Source of the DNA: Caecibacter massiliensis
GTDB lineage: Bacteria; Bacillota; Negativicutes; Veillonellales; Megasphaeraceae
Length of the DNA stretch: 64,000 bases
Reading direction: 5' to 3'
Assembly: GCA_900095875.1 (NCBI GenBank)
Contig: LT608311.1
Span: forward strand, 930,001-994,000
Below the pieces are notes generated by a model. That model ran no database searches. It saw nothing but the letters and a program-made list of their open reading frames with translations, and was not told where the DNA came from. The position numbers and the translations under genes are program-made. Positions 53,404 through 62,097 of this stretch are shown here, one piece after another; within the stretch, counting starts at the first letter, position 1; every line of letters starts with the position of its first letter.

Positions 53404-54237
53404 ATGTTTACCAAGCGTGTACTGGCCATTCATGATTTATGCTCTTTTGGCCGCTGCTCGCTGACCGCTGTCGTACCGGTTATTTCTGCTATGGGGTTTC
53501 AAGTCTGTCCCCTGCCGACAACCTTGTCCAGTAATAATATCACATATCAGACATGTTATAGTTCGGATGTATTGTCTGATACATGTTTATTCATGGAAAA
53601 ATGGGAAGAAATCGGCTGTTCCTATCAGGCTATTTACAGTGGATTTTTATCAGATTTCCAACAGATGCAAATTGTCTGGGAAGCTATCCGCCGCTTTTCT
53701 GACGAAAATACCCTTGTCGTAATCGATCCGGTCATGTCATTTGCCGGCCGCCCTCTTCCCGTCTATAGTCAGGATATGATAGAAAAAATGCGCACTCTCA
53801 TACGAAAGGCCACGGTCATTACGCCGACACTGATAGAGGCCTGTATGCTGACCGGGACACCAGTTGTCCCATCTTTTCCTTCCTTAAAAGATGTCCTCCG
53901 GCTCTGCCACCAGCTTTCGTCATTAGGCCCACGGTATGTCGTGATTACCCGAATTCCCGCATCAGATATAAAGATAAAAAATGTCAGTTTTGACGGTACT
54001 ACCCATACCTATGACGAATGCCAGATTTACCGCGTACGGAAACAAGTGGATGGTCTGAGCGATTTATTTGCCAGCGTCCTTACAGGCGCACTGCTCCGGA
54101 ACCACTCTATTCACATGGCCATGCGCCTGTCCCTCGATTTTCTGTCCTATGCCCTCGACTATACCCGCCAGGCCGGTTCAGACGCCCGGGAAGGAATCCA
54201 GATTGAGCCGTGTTTACGACAACTTCTCAAGATTTAA
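53404..54237 (+). CDS. Pyridoxamine/pyridoxal kinase
   Basis: Ribokinase-superfamily kinase of 277 residues resembling the pyridoxamine kinases of anaerobic Firmicutes, which phosphorylate B6 vitamers. HDLCSFGRCSLTAVVPVISAMG at the N-terminus and DPVMSFAGRPLP (about 112-123) are diagnostic. The anion-hole motif, usually GTGDLF, reads GLSDLF here (about 221); the catalytic aspartate is kept. ATG 53404 is seven or eight bases after AGAGGTG. It overlaps the convergent TerC gene by four bases. A PLP-kinase fits an organism with many PLP enzymes. Confidence 0.82.
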   Translation: MFTKRVLAIHDLCSFGRCSLTAVVPVISAMGFQVCPLPTTLSSNNITYQTCYSSDVLSDTCLFMEKWEEIGCSYQAIYSGFLSDFQQMQIVWEAIRRFSDENTLVVIDPVMSFAGRPLPVYSQDMIEKMRTLIRKATVITPTLIEACMLTGTPVVPSFPSLKDVLRLCHQLSSLGPRYVVITRIPASDIKIKNVSFDGTTHTYDECQIYRVRKQVDGLSDLFASVLTGALLRNHSIHMAMRLSLDFLSYALDYTRQAGSDAREGIQIEPCLRQLLKI

Positions 54238-54920
54238 AGAAGTGCTTTTTTATGTCTCGAAAAGATATAACCCGTACTGCAGACAAAAACCGCCAATACC
54301 GCCGGAATGGCGAATTCTGTCCAGCTGCCGGCAATCCTCATGATCAGGCTTCCCACCACAGCGTCATGCATGATCATGGAACCGGCCGTCCAGCCCAGAA
54401 GGCCTGCACCGCCATAAAGTACGACTGGGAAGCGGTCCATAATCCTGCCAATAACCGTGCTGCCCCCGACGATAATCGGGATACTGATGAGAAACCCGCA
54501 GGCGACGAGGATAAAGCTTCCATGAGATGCCCCGGCAATAGCCAGTACATTATCGACACCCATAGCCGCGTCAGCAATGATAATAGTCCGGATGGCACCC
54601 ATCAGCGTGTCCGAAGCGTTAATTTTCTCATCATGCTCTGCCGGCAGCAGTAACTTGATAGCAATAGGCAGCAAAATCAGCCCGCCCAGGACCTGCAGAT
54701 AAGGAATCGACAGGAGCCATACGGCAATCAGTGTCATAACGAGGCGGATGATGACAGCCCCACCAGTGCCGATGAGTATGGCTTTTTTTCGCAAATCCGA
54801 CGGCAGTTTATTGGCCGCCATGGCGATGACGACGGCATTATCACCGCCGAGCAGAATATCCAGCATAATAATGGATGCGAGGGCTGTTATAAAATCCCAG
54901 GAAACCAAGGTCCATTCCAT
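54234..54920 (-). CDS. TerC/YjbE-family membrane protein (probable manganese export)
   Basis: Integral-membrane TerC-family protein of 228 residues with seven or so segments. LDILLGGDNAVVIAMAA (about 20-36) and IIADAAMGVDNVLAIAGA (about 113-130) are the two metal-binding repeats. Members act in manganese efflux or metalation of exoenzymes. A yybP-ykoY manganese riboswitch precedes it, which strongly supports the manganese link. The ribosome-binding site AAAGGAG lies six or seven bases before the ATG. Confidence 0.88.
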   Translation of the reverse strand: MEWTLVSWDFITALASIIMLDILLGGDNAVVIAMAANKLPSDLRKKAILIGTGGAVIIRLVMTLIAVWLLSIPYLQVLGGLILLPIAIKLLLPAEHDEKINASDTLMGAIRTIIIADAAMGVDNVLAIAGASHGSFILVACGFLISIPIIVGGSTVIGRIMDRFPVVLYGGAGLLGWTAGSMIMHDAVVGSLIMRIAGSWTEFAIPAVLAVFVCSTGYIFSRHKKALL

Positions 54921-54944
54921 GATGCATTCTCCTTTACATGAACA

Positions 54945-55098
54945 TATGATAAAAAATGAGACTTTCCCATGCCGTCTGACGGACAGTATGGAAAAGTCTC
55001 ACCTATTGTAAAATGGTTACAACGCTGGCACCAGCCCAATGGGCATGCATGTTGACGCCAGCTAAAAGGTTACTCCCTTTTACTACTATATGTGGTTG
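54945..55098 (-). promoter_or_regulatory. yybP-ykoY manganese riboswitch
   Basis: The minus strand has the conserved AAAAGGGAGTAACC box, the CTGGCGTCAACATGCATGCC... / GGTGCCAGCG arm and the closing TAGGTGAGACTTTT box. The last part forms a terminator (TGAGACTTTtCCAT with ATGGgAAAGTCTCA and six Ts, 54955-55003). Mn2+ binding should open the terminator and turn terC on. Confidence 0.85.
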
Positions 55099-55105
55099 TG
55101 CAATT

Positions 55106-55135
55106 AGTATACCAAATACACCGGCCTTGTGTCAA
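55106..55135 (-). promoter_or_regulatory. Promoter of the riboswitch-terC transcript
   Basis: Minus-strand TTGACA (55130-55135), 18-base spacer, TATACT (55106-55111). Confidence 0.78.
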
Positions 55136-55195
55136 TAGAATTTAGAATGCCGGGAACCATCATCGCAATAACTAAAATCTAAATTTAATTTTATA

Positions 55196-56536
55196 TTACC
55201 AGCCTTTTTTACCGGCCAGAACGGCATCGGGAATGTCTCCTTTTTCAAAATCCGTCATTGCCTGATCCAAAATAGCAAATCCTTTTCTCAAATGGTCGTC
55301 CGATATATTCAGTGGCGGCTGCACCCGCAGGACGTTGGCACCTACATTGATGATCAGCAAATGATTTTCGTATGCCCGGTATAAAATTTTATAGGTGCCC
55401 TCCGGATCGGCTCTGTATTCACCGGTATCTGTTTTTTTTACGATACCAATACCCATAGACATACCGATTCCCCGTACGAAGCCTACTACATCAGGATGCT
55501 TCCGCTGCAACTGTCCGGCTTCTTCCCAAAGGAGCTTAATGGTCCGGGCAAGTTGTTCTTGAAAAGCTCTTCTCTGCAAGATAGTAAAGAGTGCATTTCC
55601 TGCCGCACAGGATACCTGGTTGCCTCCCAATGTAAACAGATGTGCCGGAGCCGGAAGAGAATCCATAATATCAGCCCGTGCCATAAAAGCTCCCAGAGGG
55701 AAACCACCGCCGATGGATTTTCCCATGATAATACCATCAGGGATGACACCATAATGTTCGATAGCAAAAAACTTCCCTGTCCGGTAAAATCCCTGCTGTA
55801 CTTCTTCAGAAATAAATAAGATATGGTATTTTTGACATAAATCATATAGTTTCCGAATGAATATCGGATGAGCCGGCAATATACCACCATCTCCTTGTAT
55901 CGGCTCGATGACAACAGCTGCCACTTCTTCCGGTGATAGATACATAGAAAAGGCATTTTCTATAGCTTGCAGACAGTCCCGCTCTACCTGTTCATCCGGA
56001 AGATTGATGCCAAAATAAGGAAAATGATAAATTTCCGGAAGGAATGGCCCCATCTTTTCCCGCATTCTCGGTGTACAGGCAGTCATACTGCACGAACCGT
56101 AAGTATTTCCATGATACGAGTTCAAAAAGGTAATAATTTTTTTTCGTCCCGTATAGGCCCTGGCAAATTTTACAGCGCAATCGTTGGCATCGGACCCACA
56201 GTTTCCAAAGGCAATCTTAGCCTTCACCCCTCCCGGGTAGACAGAAACCAGATTTTCCGCGTAGGTAATCGTCGCTTCATTGTATGTATATGCCGGAGTA
56301 TACTGCGTGCATTTCTGAAATTGCTCTTGTACGGCAGACATGATTTCCGGATGGCAGCTTCCCAGATTCAGCGATGATGCACTCGTAAGGAAGTCAATAA
56401 AACGGTTGCCATCTTTATCGGTCACAATATCCCCTTGTGCAGATTCTACTACAAGAGGAAAATACGAAAGATGCTGGCAAGTTGCAACAACTTCTGCATC
56501 CCGGTTTACCCATTCCTGACACGCCATTTGTTTCAT
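55196..56536 (-). CDS. Class III (omega) aminotransferase
   Basis: PLP aminotransferase of 446 residues, class III family (GABA, ornithine, beta-alanine or putrescine types). It has the GCDAND-like GNCGSDANDCAVKFAR, SYHGNTYGS, and the lysine motif GKSIGGGFPLGA (about 270). The PLP-ring aspartate motif, normally DEVQTG, reads SEEVQQG here: Glu replaces Asp. AAGGAG is ten bases before the ATG. It lies 36 bases behind a YkvI-like transporter, so the pair probably imports and deaminates one amino compound. Confidence 0.82.
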   Translation of the reverse strand: MKQMACQEWVNRDAEVVATCQHLSYFPLVVESAQGDIVTDKDGNRFIDFLTSASSLNLGSCHPEIMSAVQEQFQKCTQYTPAYTYNEATITYAENLVSVYPGGVKAKIAFGNCGSDANDCAVKFARAYTGRKKIITFLNSYHGNTYGSCSMTACTPRMREKMGPFLPEIYHFPYFGINLPDEQVERDCLQAIENAFSMYLSPEEVAAVVIEPIQGDGGILPAHPIFIRKLYDLCQKYHILFISEEVQQGFYRTGKFFAIEHYGVIPDGIIMGKSIGGGFPLGAFMARADIMDSLPAPAHLFTLGGNQVSCAAGNALFTILQRRAFQEQLARTIKLLWEEAGQLQRKHPDVVGFVRGIGMSMGIGIVKKTDTGEYRADPEGTYKILYRAYENHLLIINVGANVLRVQPPLNISDDHLRKGFAILDQAMTDFEKGDIPDAVLAGKKGW

Positions 56537-56572
56537 ACTCTTTCAGCTCCTTCTCCTCCAAAATCCGGTACG

Positions 56573-57700
56573 TTAATTCTCGTTATACATTTCCGCTTCA
56601 ATTTCAGCATCAGGATCATGACTGTTAATTTTATACAATCCTATGGTGAGCATGGGCAAGGCAAAGAAGAGGAAGAACCCCCAGCATATAATGCCATAGC
56701 CCTGAGCAATAAGTGGAATCAGCCCAAAGGTAGACACAACGACTCCCAGAGCAGTAAGACCCACCGCAATAGCAGGGCGTACCCAGCGGGGTACATAGCC
56801 TTTCGCCCGTTTATATGCAATTTCCACACGGTCATCTACAGCTTTAATAAAACCTGTGCCGGTCGCGATGAGTGTACCCAGGAGCACACTTTCAAAGAGG
56901 ATATAGAGCCACAGCATGTTCAATTCTTCAAAGACGACAGCGACAGGTATTTCTGCCTGGATAGCTGCCGTAAAATTACAGCCCATCACCAGGAGAAGCA
57001 ATACCGCCGGAATAATGCCAAAGATTCCGGAAATAATCCCACACAGGACCGCTTCTTTGCGGGTTTTTAAATCCCGCACCGTGTATAATACCACGGCGAC
57101 AACGACAAGATTATAGAAGGAATACCGCAGGCCGTTGAACCACCAGTCGCCCCCGATTTCTGCCCGGGCGAATTCATTGGCAATAGCTCCTCCGAATTTA
57201 TAGAAAACGACAGCCATAAAGAGGATGTATACGGCATACAGGATATATCCCCACACGGTAAGCGCCTTTTCAATCGTTGCCGTTCCTTTCAAGACCAAAA
57301 TCACCATACCGGCCGAAAGGATGCCGATGCCAAACCATTTGGAAAGCCCGGTAAGACTGTTGAGCATACTGCCGGCACTGGCACAGACGACGCCCATAAT
57401 GATGACCATCATGGCCCAGTAACATACTTCATACAGGATAGCCCCCCGGCCGAGAAGTCGTTTCATGAGAGAACCATAATCATAGGTCTTGAAGATACGA
57501 ACGAATTCAAAAGTAATCACACACATCAGCGTCCAGACAACCATCGTGATCATCTGTGCCAAAAAACCGCCCAATAGTCCCTGCGTCCCAAAAAATTGCG
57601 CAATCTCAGCACCTGTACCATATCCGCCGCCAATGACTACTTGTTGAAAAACAAAACCGGGAATAACATATTTCGTCCAACTCGTCTTCGCCTTTTCCAT
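56573..57700 (-). CDS. YkvI-like LeuT-fold membrane transporter
   Basis: Inner-membrane protein of 375 residues with ten segments. The first segment unwinds at GGGYGTGAEI (about 24-33), as in APC/LeuT-fold amino-acid carriers; the family is usually annotated as YkvI or membrane protein. AAAGGACG precedes the ATG. It heads an operon with the class III aminotransferase and is divergent from the regulator at 58117. An amine or amino acid is the likely cargo; which one is unknown. Confidence 0.78.
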   Translation of the reverse strand: MEKAKTSWTKYVIPGFVFQQVVIGGGYGTGAEIAQFFGTQGLLGGFLAQMITMVVWTLMCVITFEFVRIFKTYDYGSLMKRLLGRGAILYEVCYWAMMVIIMGVVCASAGSMLNSLTGLSKWFGIGILSAGMVILVLKGTATIEKALTVWGYILYAVYILFMAVVFYKFGGAIANEFARAEIGGDWWFNGLRYSFYNLVVVAVVLYTVRDLKTRKEAVLCGIISGIFGIIPAVLLLLVMGCNFTAAIQAEIPVAVVFEELNMLWLYILFESVLLGTLIATGTGFIKAVDDRVEIAYKRAKGYVPRWVRPAIAVGLTALGVVVSTFGLIPLIAQGYGIICWGFFLFFALPMLTIGLYKINSHDPDAEIEAEMYNEN

Positions 57701-58116
57701 ATCGTCACGTCCTTTCTCTAATACATTTTGTCATAAAAAGTGCAAAAGATATCCTGCCAACAGCGCTATCGTGTACAATCATCGCCTCGTTTTAAATCAT
57801 ATTGATATGCACTATGAGAAATGATGAAAAGCCATACTCCGGAATATACGGCATAACTATCTTTTTATCAAATTACATATTCTGTATTTACGCTTTCTGC
57901 AACTTAGTTTACAATACATATATAAGGACAGTTTCGTATACCAGTAAACACGTTTTATATTTTATTGTTTTCTTATTTTTATTCTTTATATTATTCTCTC
58001 TTTTATGCTCATATCATAATTCTTTTCAAGTGTCTTTAACAGGCTATTATTATGACCAAAACTTAAATTTCTTTGTATCTTCCATAATTTTTCTCTATTT
58101 ATAAGGAGGAATGACA
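57701..58116. other. Divergent intergenic region
   Basis: About 400 AT-rich bases between the transporter operon and the regulator gene. It should hold both promoters and the regulator's binding sites. No motif is strong enough to call. A 100-codon open frame at 57802-58104 is AT-driven and lacks a ribosome-binding site. Confidence 0.4.
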
Positions 58117-59421
58117 TTGAAACTTGGTTTTATTGTGCCACAAACCCATGTCCGTCTTTTAACCAAACTTGTCGGACAATTTTCCCAGATAGAAATTACA
58201 CCGATTATCTACGATGCCATTTTTGACATTCCTTTCTGCATTGAAGGGCGACAGCAGGAATTCGATCAGCTTTTATTTTTGGGAGAAACAGCCAAACTCT
58301 ATACGCAGGCCAAGGTCACTCCCAGTATTCCTTGGGAATTTGTCGAACATTCCCACGCAGGATGTCTGAATTATTTGTTTCAGCTTACCCTGCAGGGGCA
58401 TAATATATATCATCTGGTAACCGATATACAGGATCACCAGCTCGTCTTCGACATTTATGAAGAGCTGGGCATTCCCCTCGACCAGACTCACATCGTCTTT
58501 GCTCCTGTATATGATTTTAATGAAGCCTATATTGAAGAGACGCTCCAATTTTTCAAAAACCAATATCGGTTTAATAAAGATATTGCCTGTCTGACCAAAT
58601 TCGCCAAAGTATACGAACCGTTAAAAAAACTGGGCTATCCCGTAGCCTGCGTCGTCCCTACTTTATTAGATATTTACAACAGTCTTCAGAAAGTATATAC
58701 GACGTATTTGTTTACGGTCAGCCGGGAAAGTCAGTTTGTCATCATCTACGTCGGCATTGATGATTTCAAAAACGACAGACTGCCTTATACAGAACGTAAT
58801 GAATATCAGGGTATGCTGGAAAATGTCAACGTTATCAAACACATTTACGATTTATCCGTAGAAATTGAATCTCCTGTTTTCCACGTTACGGAACAGTTAT
58901 TTATGTTTTTTACCTCCCGGGACATCATCGAACGGCGAACAAGGGGATTGGAAGATTTTTCCATGTTCGAAACTATCCGGGAAAATACGGCCAGCACTAT
59001 CAGTGTCAGTATTGGCTTTGGCAAAACGGCCATAGAAGCACAATATCATGCCCGTACCGGATTGAACCGGGCACGTCACGGCGGCGGTAACCGTATTTAT
59101 CTCGTCTATGATCTGCATCACATATACACCCCTATTGATCGGCAGCCGGAACCGCACCCTAATATTTCCAACGAATTTCTGGAAATCAGCCAACGGACCG
59201 GCATTGGCGCACTGACAATCAGTCATCTTCATTCGTTCATCCTTCAGGCCGGGAAAAATGAATTCACAACAGCAGAAATTGCAGATTTCCTGAAAATCAC
59301 GCCCCGGTCGGCAGCCCGCATGATTAATAAACTATTGGAAAAAGGGTATTGTTTTGAAGTAGGAAAAAAGTATCAGCGCAAAACAGGCCGCCCCAGCCGC
59401 ATTTTACAATTCAAGCTATAG
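58117..59421 (+). CDS. Transcriptional regulator with GGDEF-like fold and winged helix
   Basis: A 434-residue protein I cannot place by name. Residues about 1-180 form an N-terminal domain (KLGFIVPQT...). From about 200 to 340 the pattern of a degenerate GGDEF/GTP-cyclohydrolase-III palm appears, ending in SVSIGFGKTAIEAQYHARTGLNRARHGGGNRIY, which matches the C-terminal part of that fold. The last ~60 residues are a winged helix (FTTAEIADFLKITPRSAARMINKLLEKGY). TTG at 58117 is taken as the start because AAGGAGG (58103-58109) is seven bases before it; the ATG at 58111 is too close. It is divergent from, and probably controls, the transporter/aminotransferase operon. Confidence 0.65.
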   Translation: MKLGFIVPQTHVRLLTKLVGQFSQIEITPIIYDAIFDIPFCIEGRQQEFDQLLFLGETAKLYTQAKVTPSIPWEFVEHSHAGCLNYLFQLTLQGHNIYHLVTDIQDHQLVFDIYEELGIPLDQTHIVFAPVYDFNEAYIEETLQFFKNQYRFNKDIACLTKFAKVYEPLKKLGYPVACVVPTLLDIYNSLQKVYTTYLFTVSRESQFVIIYVGIDDFKNDRLPYTERNEYQGMLENVNVIKHIYDLSVEIESPVFHVTEQLFMFFTSRDIIERRTRGLEDFSMFETIRENTASTISVSIGFGKTAIEAQYHARTGLNRARHGGGNRIYLVYDLHHIYTPIDRQPEPHPNISNEFLEISQRTGIGALTISHLHSFILQAGKNEFTTAEIADFLKITPRSAARMINKLLEKGYCFEVGKKYQRKTGRPSRILQFKL

Positions 59422-59575
59422 CATGCAATTTATTAGCCGTATACAGTCCGTTATTTACCGTGACAGGGCAAAACGGCCAGGGCCTTACCGATTTTTACAC
59501 AACCTTTATCTTACCTGTATGTTCACCACCTATGATATATGGGTAAACAAATCACAGGCAAAGGTGGGGATTTTC

Positions 59576-60310
59576 ATGGCAAAGGCGTATGTACTGGATA
59601 CGAATGTCCTGATTCAGGCACCGTATGCATTGCAATGTTTCGAAGAAAATCATCTCGTACTGCCCTTAGTCGTCCTGGAAGAACTGGACGGGCTGAAAAA
59701 AGCAGAGGGCGAGCGGGGTTACAATGCCCGGCAGGCAATCCGCATTCTGGAACGGCTGTCCGGCAATCTGCTCACGGGAGTATCTCTTCCCAACGGCGGT
59801 ACACTCCGCATCGAGACCAACTGTATCCATGAAGAACTCCCCGACTCGCTTCCTGACGACCGGTCCGACAACCGCATCCTGAAAGTATGCTGCCACCTGC
59901 GCAGTCTGGAACAGCTCGTCGATGGCAATGAAGACCTGCGCTATGAAAACGAACAGGAGCTGGCCGAGCGGATCGACGAAATCTTTGACCGGCAGATCAT
60001 CCAGGCAGAAGCCCTCAATTTTATCCGCGGCCGGTCTCTTGAAAAAACCTACCTGATCATCGATGAAGCCCAAAACATGACACCCAATCAGGTCAAAGGC
60101 ATTATTACCCGCGCCGGGAAAGGAACCAAAATCATTCTTCTCGGCGACCCCAACCAGATTGACCGGCCATTTCTCGATGAGCGGACCAACGGCCTCATGT
60201 ATGCGGCAGAAAAAATGAAAGAAAGTCCTCTCTGCTGGCAGGTCACCATGCTGCCGGGAGAATGTGAACGGTCGGAACTGGCCCTCGATGCCATACTGCG
60301 GCTTTCTTAA
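59576..60310 (+). CDS. PIN-PhoH protein lacking its Walker A region (internal deletion)
   Basis: The first ~110 residues are a PIN RNase domain (AYVLDTNVLIQ, DRSDNRIL). The rest is the C-terminal half of a PhoH ATPase: EALNFIRGRS, Walker B YLIIDEAQNMTP, sensor region LLGDPNQID. Full-length YlaK/PhoH2 proteins are about 440 residues; this one has 244. The missing ~170-200 residues include the PIN tail and the P-loop GKxGxGKT, and the frame is unbroken at the join near LRS/LEQL (about 59905). ATG 59576 has AAGGTGGGG six bases upstream. ATPase activity is unlikely. It was probably made by an in-frame deletion. Confidence 0.8.
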   Translation: MAKAYVLDTNVLIQAPYALQCFEENHLVLPLVVLEELDGLKKAEGERGYNARQAIRILERLSGNLLTGVSLPNGGTLRIETNCIHEELPDSLPDDRSDNRILKVCCHLRSLEQLVDGNEDLRYENEQELAERIDEIFDRQIIQAEALNFIRGRSLEKTYLIIDEAQNMTPNQVKGIITRAGKGTKIILLGDPNQIDRPFLDERTNGLMYAAEKMKESPLCWQVTMLPGECERSELALDAILRLS

Positions 60311-60359
60311 TACAAAAAGGAGAAGGAACGGGTGGACCGTTTCCTGTTACACATACTAG

Positions 60360-60563
60360 ATGAAAAAATTTACTTATGAAAATATCACTCACGCGAAAGA
60401 ATTGAACATATATCTGGAACAGGGAAACCGCGTACTGGGAGCCCTGGGTTACACCGATCATTCCAGCAATCATACAGCCAAAGTCGCTATGACGGCAGGC
60501 AAACTACTAAAAGTCCTGGGCCTGCGTTTCAAGATGAAAGCCAACGGCAGCAAAATCAGCTGA
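60360..60563 (+). pseudogene. Miniature remnant of an HD-domain phosphohydrolase
   Basis: This 67-codon frame begins like a ~190-residue HD-domain phosphohydrolase (GNRVLGALGYTDHSSNHTAKVAMTAGKLL...) and ends like the extreme C-terminus of the same family (LGLRFKMKANGSKIS). The metal-binding HD and the remaining helices are missing. The join is in frame around residue 52. A stop precedes the ATG and there is no good ribosome-binding site. I read it as an internal deletion remnant next to the similarly deleted PhoH gene. The family match of both ends is from memory. Confidence 0.6.
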
Positions 60564-60569
60564 TAGTCC

Positions 60570-60617
60570 GTTTCGTCAGGCAGTCCGCGATGAACTGTGT
60601 CTGTATTGTGACGAAAC
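60570..60617. repeat. Inverted repeat after the HD remnant
   Basis: GTTTCGTCA (60570-60578) pairs perfectly with TGACGAAAC (60609-60617) around a 30-base loop; no T-run. Function unknown. Confidence 0.5.
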
Positions 60618-60693
60618 CGCCATCTTTTCTGTGTATACTAAGGTCAATTGATATATATTATTAGTTTTACTTGTCATCAGAAAAGAAGGTTCT

Positions 60694-62004
60694 ATGCAAA
60701 TGAAATGGAAATCCTGGCGCCGGCTGGGCGCCGCTATCATGCTGTGTCTCTCACTGGGCAGCACGTCTTTTGCTGCCAATCATATTACAGAGGCTGAAAC
60801 CATCGGGGAAGTTACAGGAGATGGCGAGCACGTCTCTCATGTCATCGTCCAGTACGATGCGCCGGTTCTTTCATCTTCCCTTTCCCCTTCCGACTATACC
60901 GTCGATGGCCGGACGATTGAAAAAGTCTATACAAACACGGCGGCAGAAAAAACAACTGCCCATACGGAATCAGGGAACTATGTCGTACTCCAGCTCCAGG
61001 CCCTGCCCCTCGTCGATTCCTCTGTCGATCCTCATCCGGAAGACGGCCCCGTCAAAGACCGTCAGAAAAAAGGCCATGGCGGCGGACCCCAGTTGGGAAG
61101 CCACGGTAATCCCAGTCCACTTCCCGTCATGAAGGCGAACGTCAGCCAGACGGGATTTGTAAAAACGGCATCAGGCGCTCTCTATGGGCCGGAGGAAGGG
61201 ATAGAAACTTCCAAATCCAGGGATCTGATTGTCGAAGATTTTATCCAGGGGACCTTTACGGACAGCCAGCAGCAGAATGCTGTATTAAAGTATAATCTCT
61301 ATGTTCCGAAGAACTACGATCCACAAAAGAAATACCCCCTCGTCCTTTTCATGCATGATGCCGGCGTCGTCTCACCGGACGTCAAAGCAACGCTCGTCCA
61401 GGGGCTGGGAGCCGTCACCTTCGCATCGCCCGGATGGCAGGCCAGTCATCCCTGCTTCGTTCTGGCGCCCCAGTACGACACGGTTATCGTCGATGACAAT
61501 TACGACTACGGGCCAGAACTGGATCATACGATCCACCTCATCCAGTCTCTCTGCCAGACTTACTCCATCAATACGCGGCGCATATACAACACAGGCCAGT
61601 CCATGGGCGGCATGACATCGATTGCCATGGATGTTAAATATCCTCACTTCTTTGCCGCATCGTATCTCATCGCCTGCAAATGGAATGCCGCCGTTACGGC
61701 TCCTCTTGCCAGCCAGCCGCTCTGGACGGTCATCTGTGAAGGCGATGCCGGTGCCTACCCGAGCATGACGGAAATATTGGGGAATCTGGAAAAATCCGGT
61801 ACCAAAGTCGATCGCCAGACACTGGATGCCAATGTACCAACCGTACAGCTGCAGGCCGAAGCCGCCTCTCTGATTGAACCAGACTGCAGCCACTATCTTA
61901 CGATTTACAAAGGCGGCAGCCATCGGTACACATGGCTGTATGCATACACGATGAAGCCGGCACTGGAATGGATATTCTCCCAGAGCCTGCCGGAAACACA
62001 CTAA
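60694..62004 (+). CDS. Secreted alpha/beta-hydrolase (esterase/depolymerase-like)
   Basis: Exported hydrolase of 436 residues. A signal peptide ends near residue 28 (SFAAN). An N-terminal beta domain (about 35-110) and a His/Gly/Pro-rich linker precede the hydrolase fold. The nucleophile elbow is NTGQSMGGMTS (about residue 306), the oxyanion strand is YPLVLFMHDAG, and the catalytic His is probably in KGGSHRYTW near the end. It resembles PHB-depolymerase/LpqC-type esterases. AAGG precedes ATG 60694; ATG 60700 is also possible. Substrate unknown. Confidence 0.8.
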   Translation: MQMKWKSWRRLGAAIMLCLSLGSTSFAANHITEAETIGEVTGDGEHVSHVIVQYDAPVLSSSLSPSDYTVDGRTIEKVYTNTAAEKTTAHTESGNYVVLQLQALPLVDSSVDPHPEDGPVKDRQKKGHGGGPQLGSHGNPSPLPVMKANVSQTGFVKTASGALYGPEEGIETSKSRDLIVEDFIQGTFTDSQQQNAVLKYNLYVPKNYDPQKKYPLVLFMHDAGVVSPDVKATLVQGLGAVTFASPGWQASHPCFVLAPQYDTVIVDDNYDYGPELDHTIHLIQSLCQTYSINTRRIYNTGQSMGGMTSIAMDVKYPHFFAASYLIACKWNAAVTAPLASQPLWTVICEGDAGAYPSMTEILGNLEKSGTKVDRQTLDANVPTVQLQAEAASLIEPDCSHYLTIYKGGSHRYTWLYAYTMKPALEWIFSQSLPETH

Positions 62005-62010
62005 TTACCA

Positions 62011-62049
62011 AAAACGTCTTCCTGCCTCATTGACAGGAAGACGTTTTTT
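62011..62049 (+). terminator. Terminator of the esterase gene
   Basis: AAAACGTCTTCCTG pairs with CAGGAAGACGTTTT, followed by Ts. Confidence 0.9.
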
Positions 62050-62097
62050 TCCGTACACTTATTATATACAAGATTTCCATATACAAGGAGGATTTCC

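Noticed and set aside
57802-58104. 100-codon hydrophobic open frame
   Set aside because: It is AT-driven, lacks a ribosome-binding site and lies in the expected divergent promoter region.
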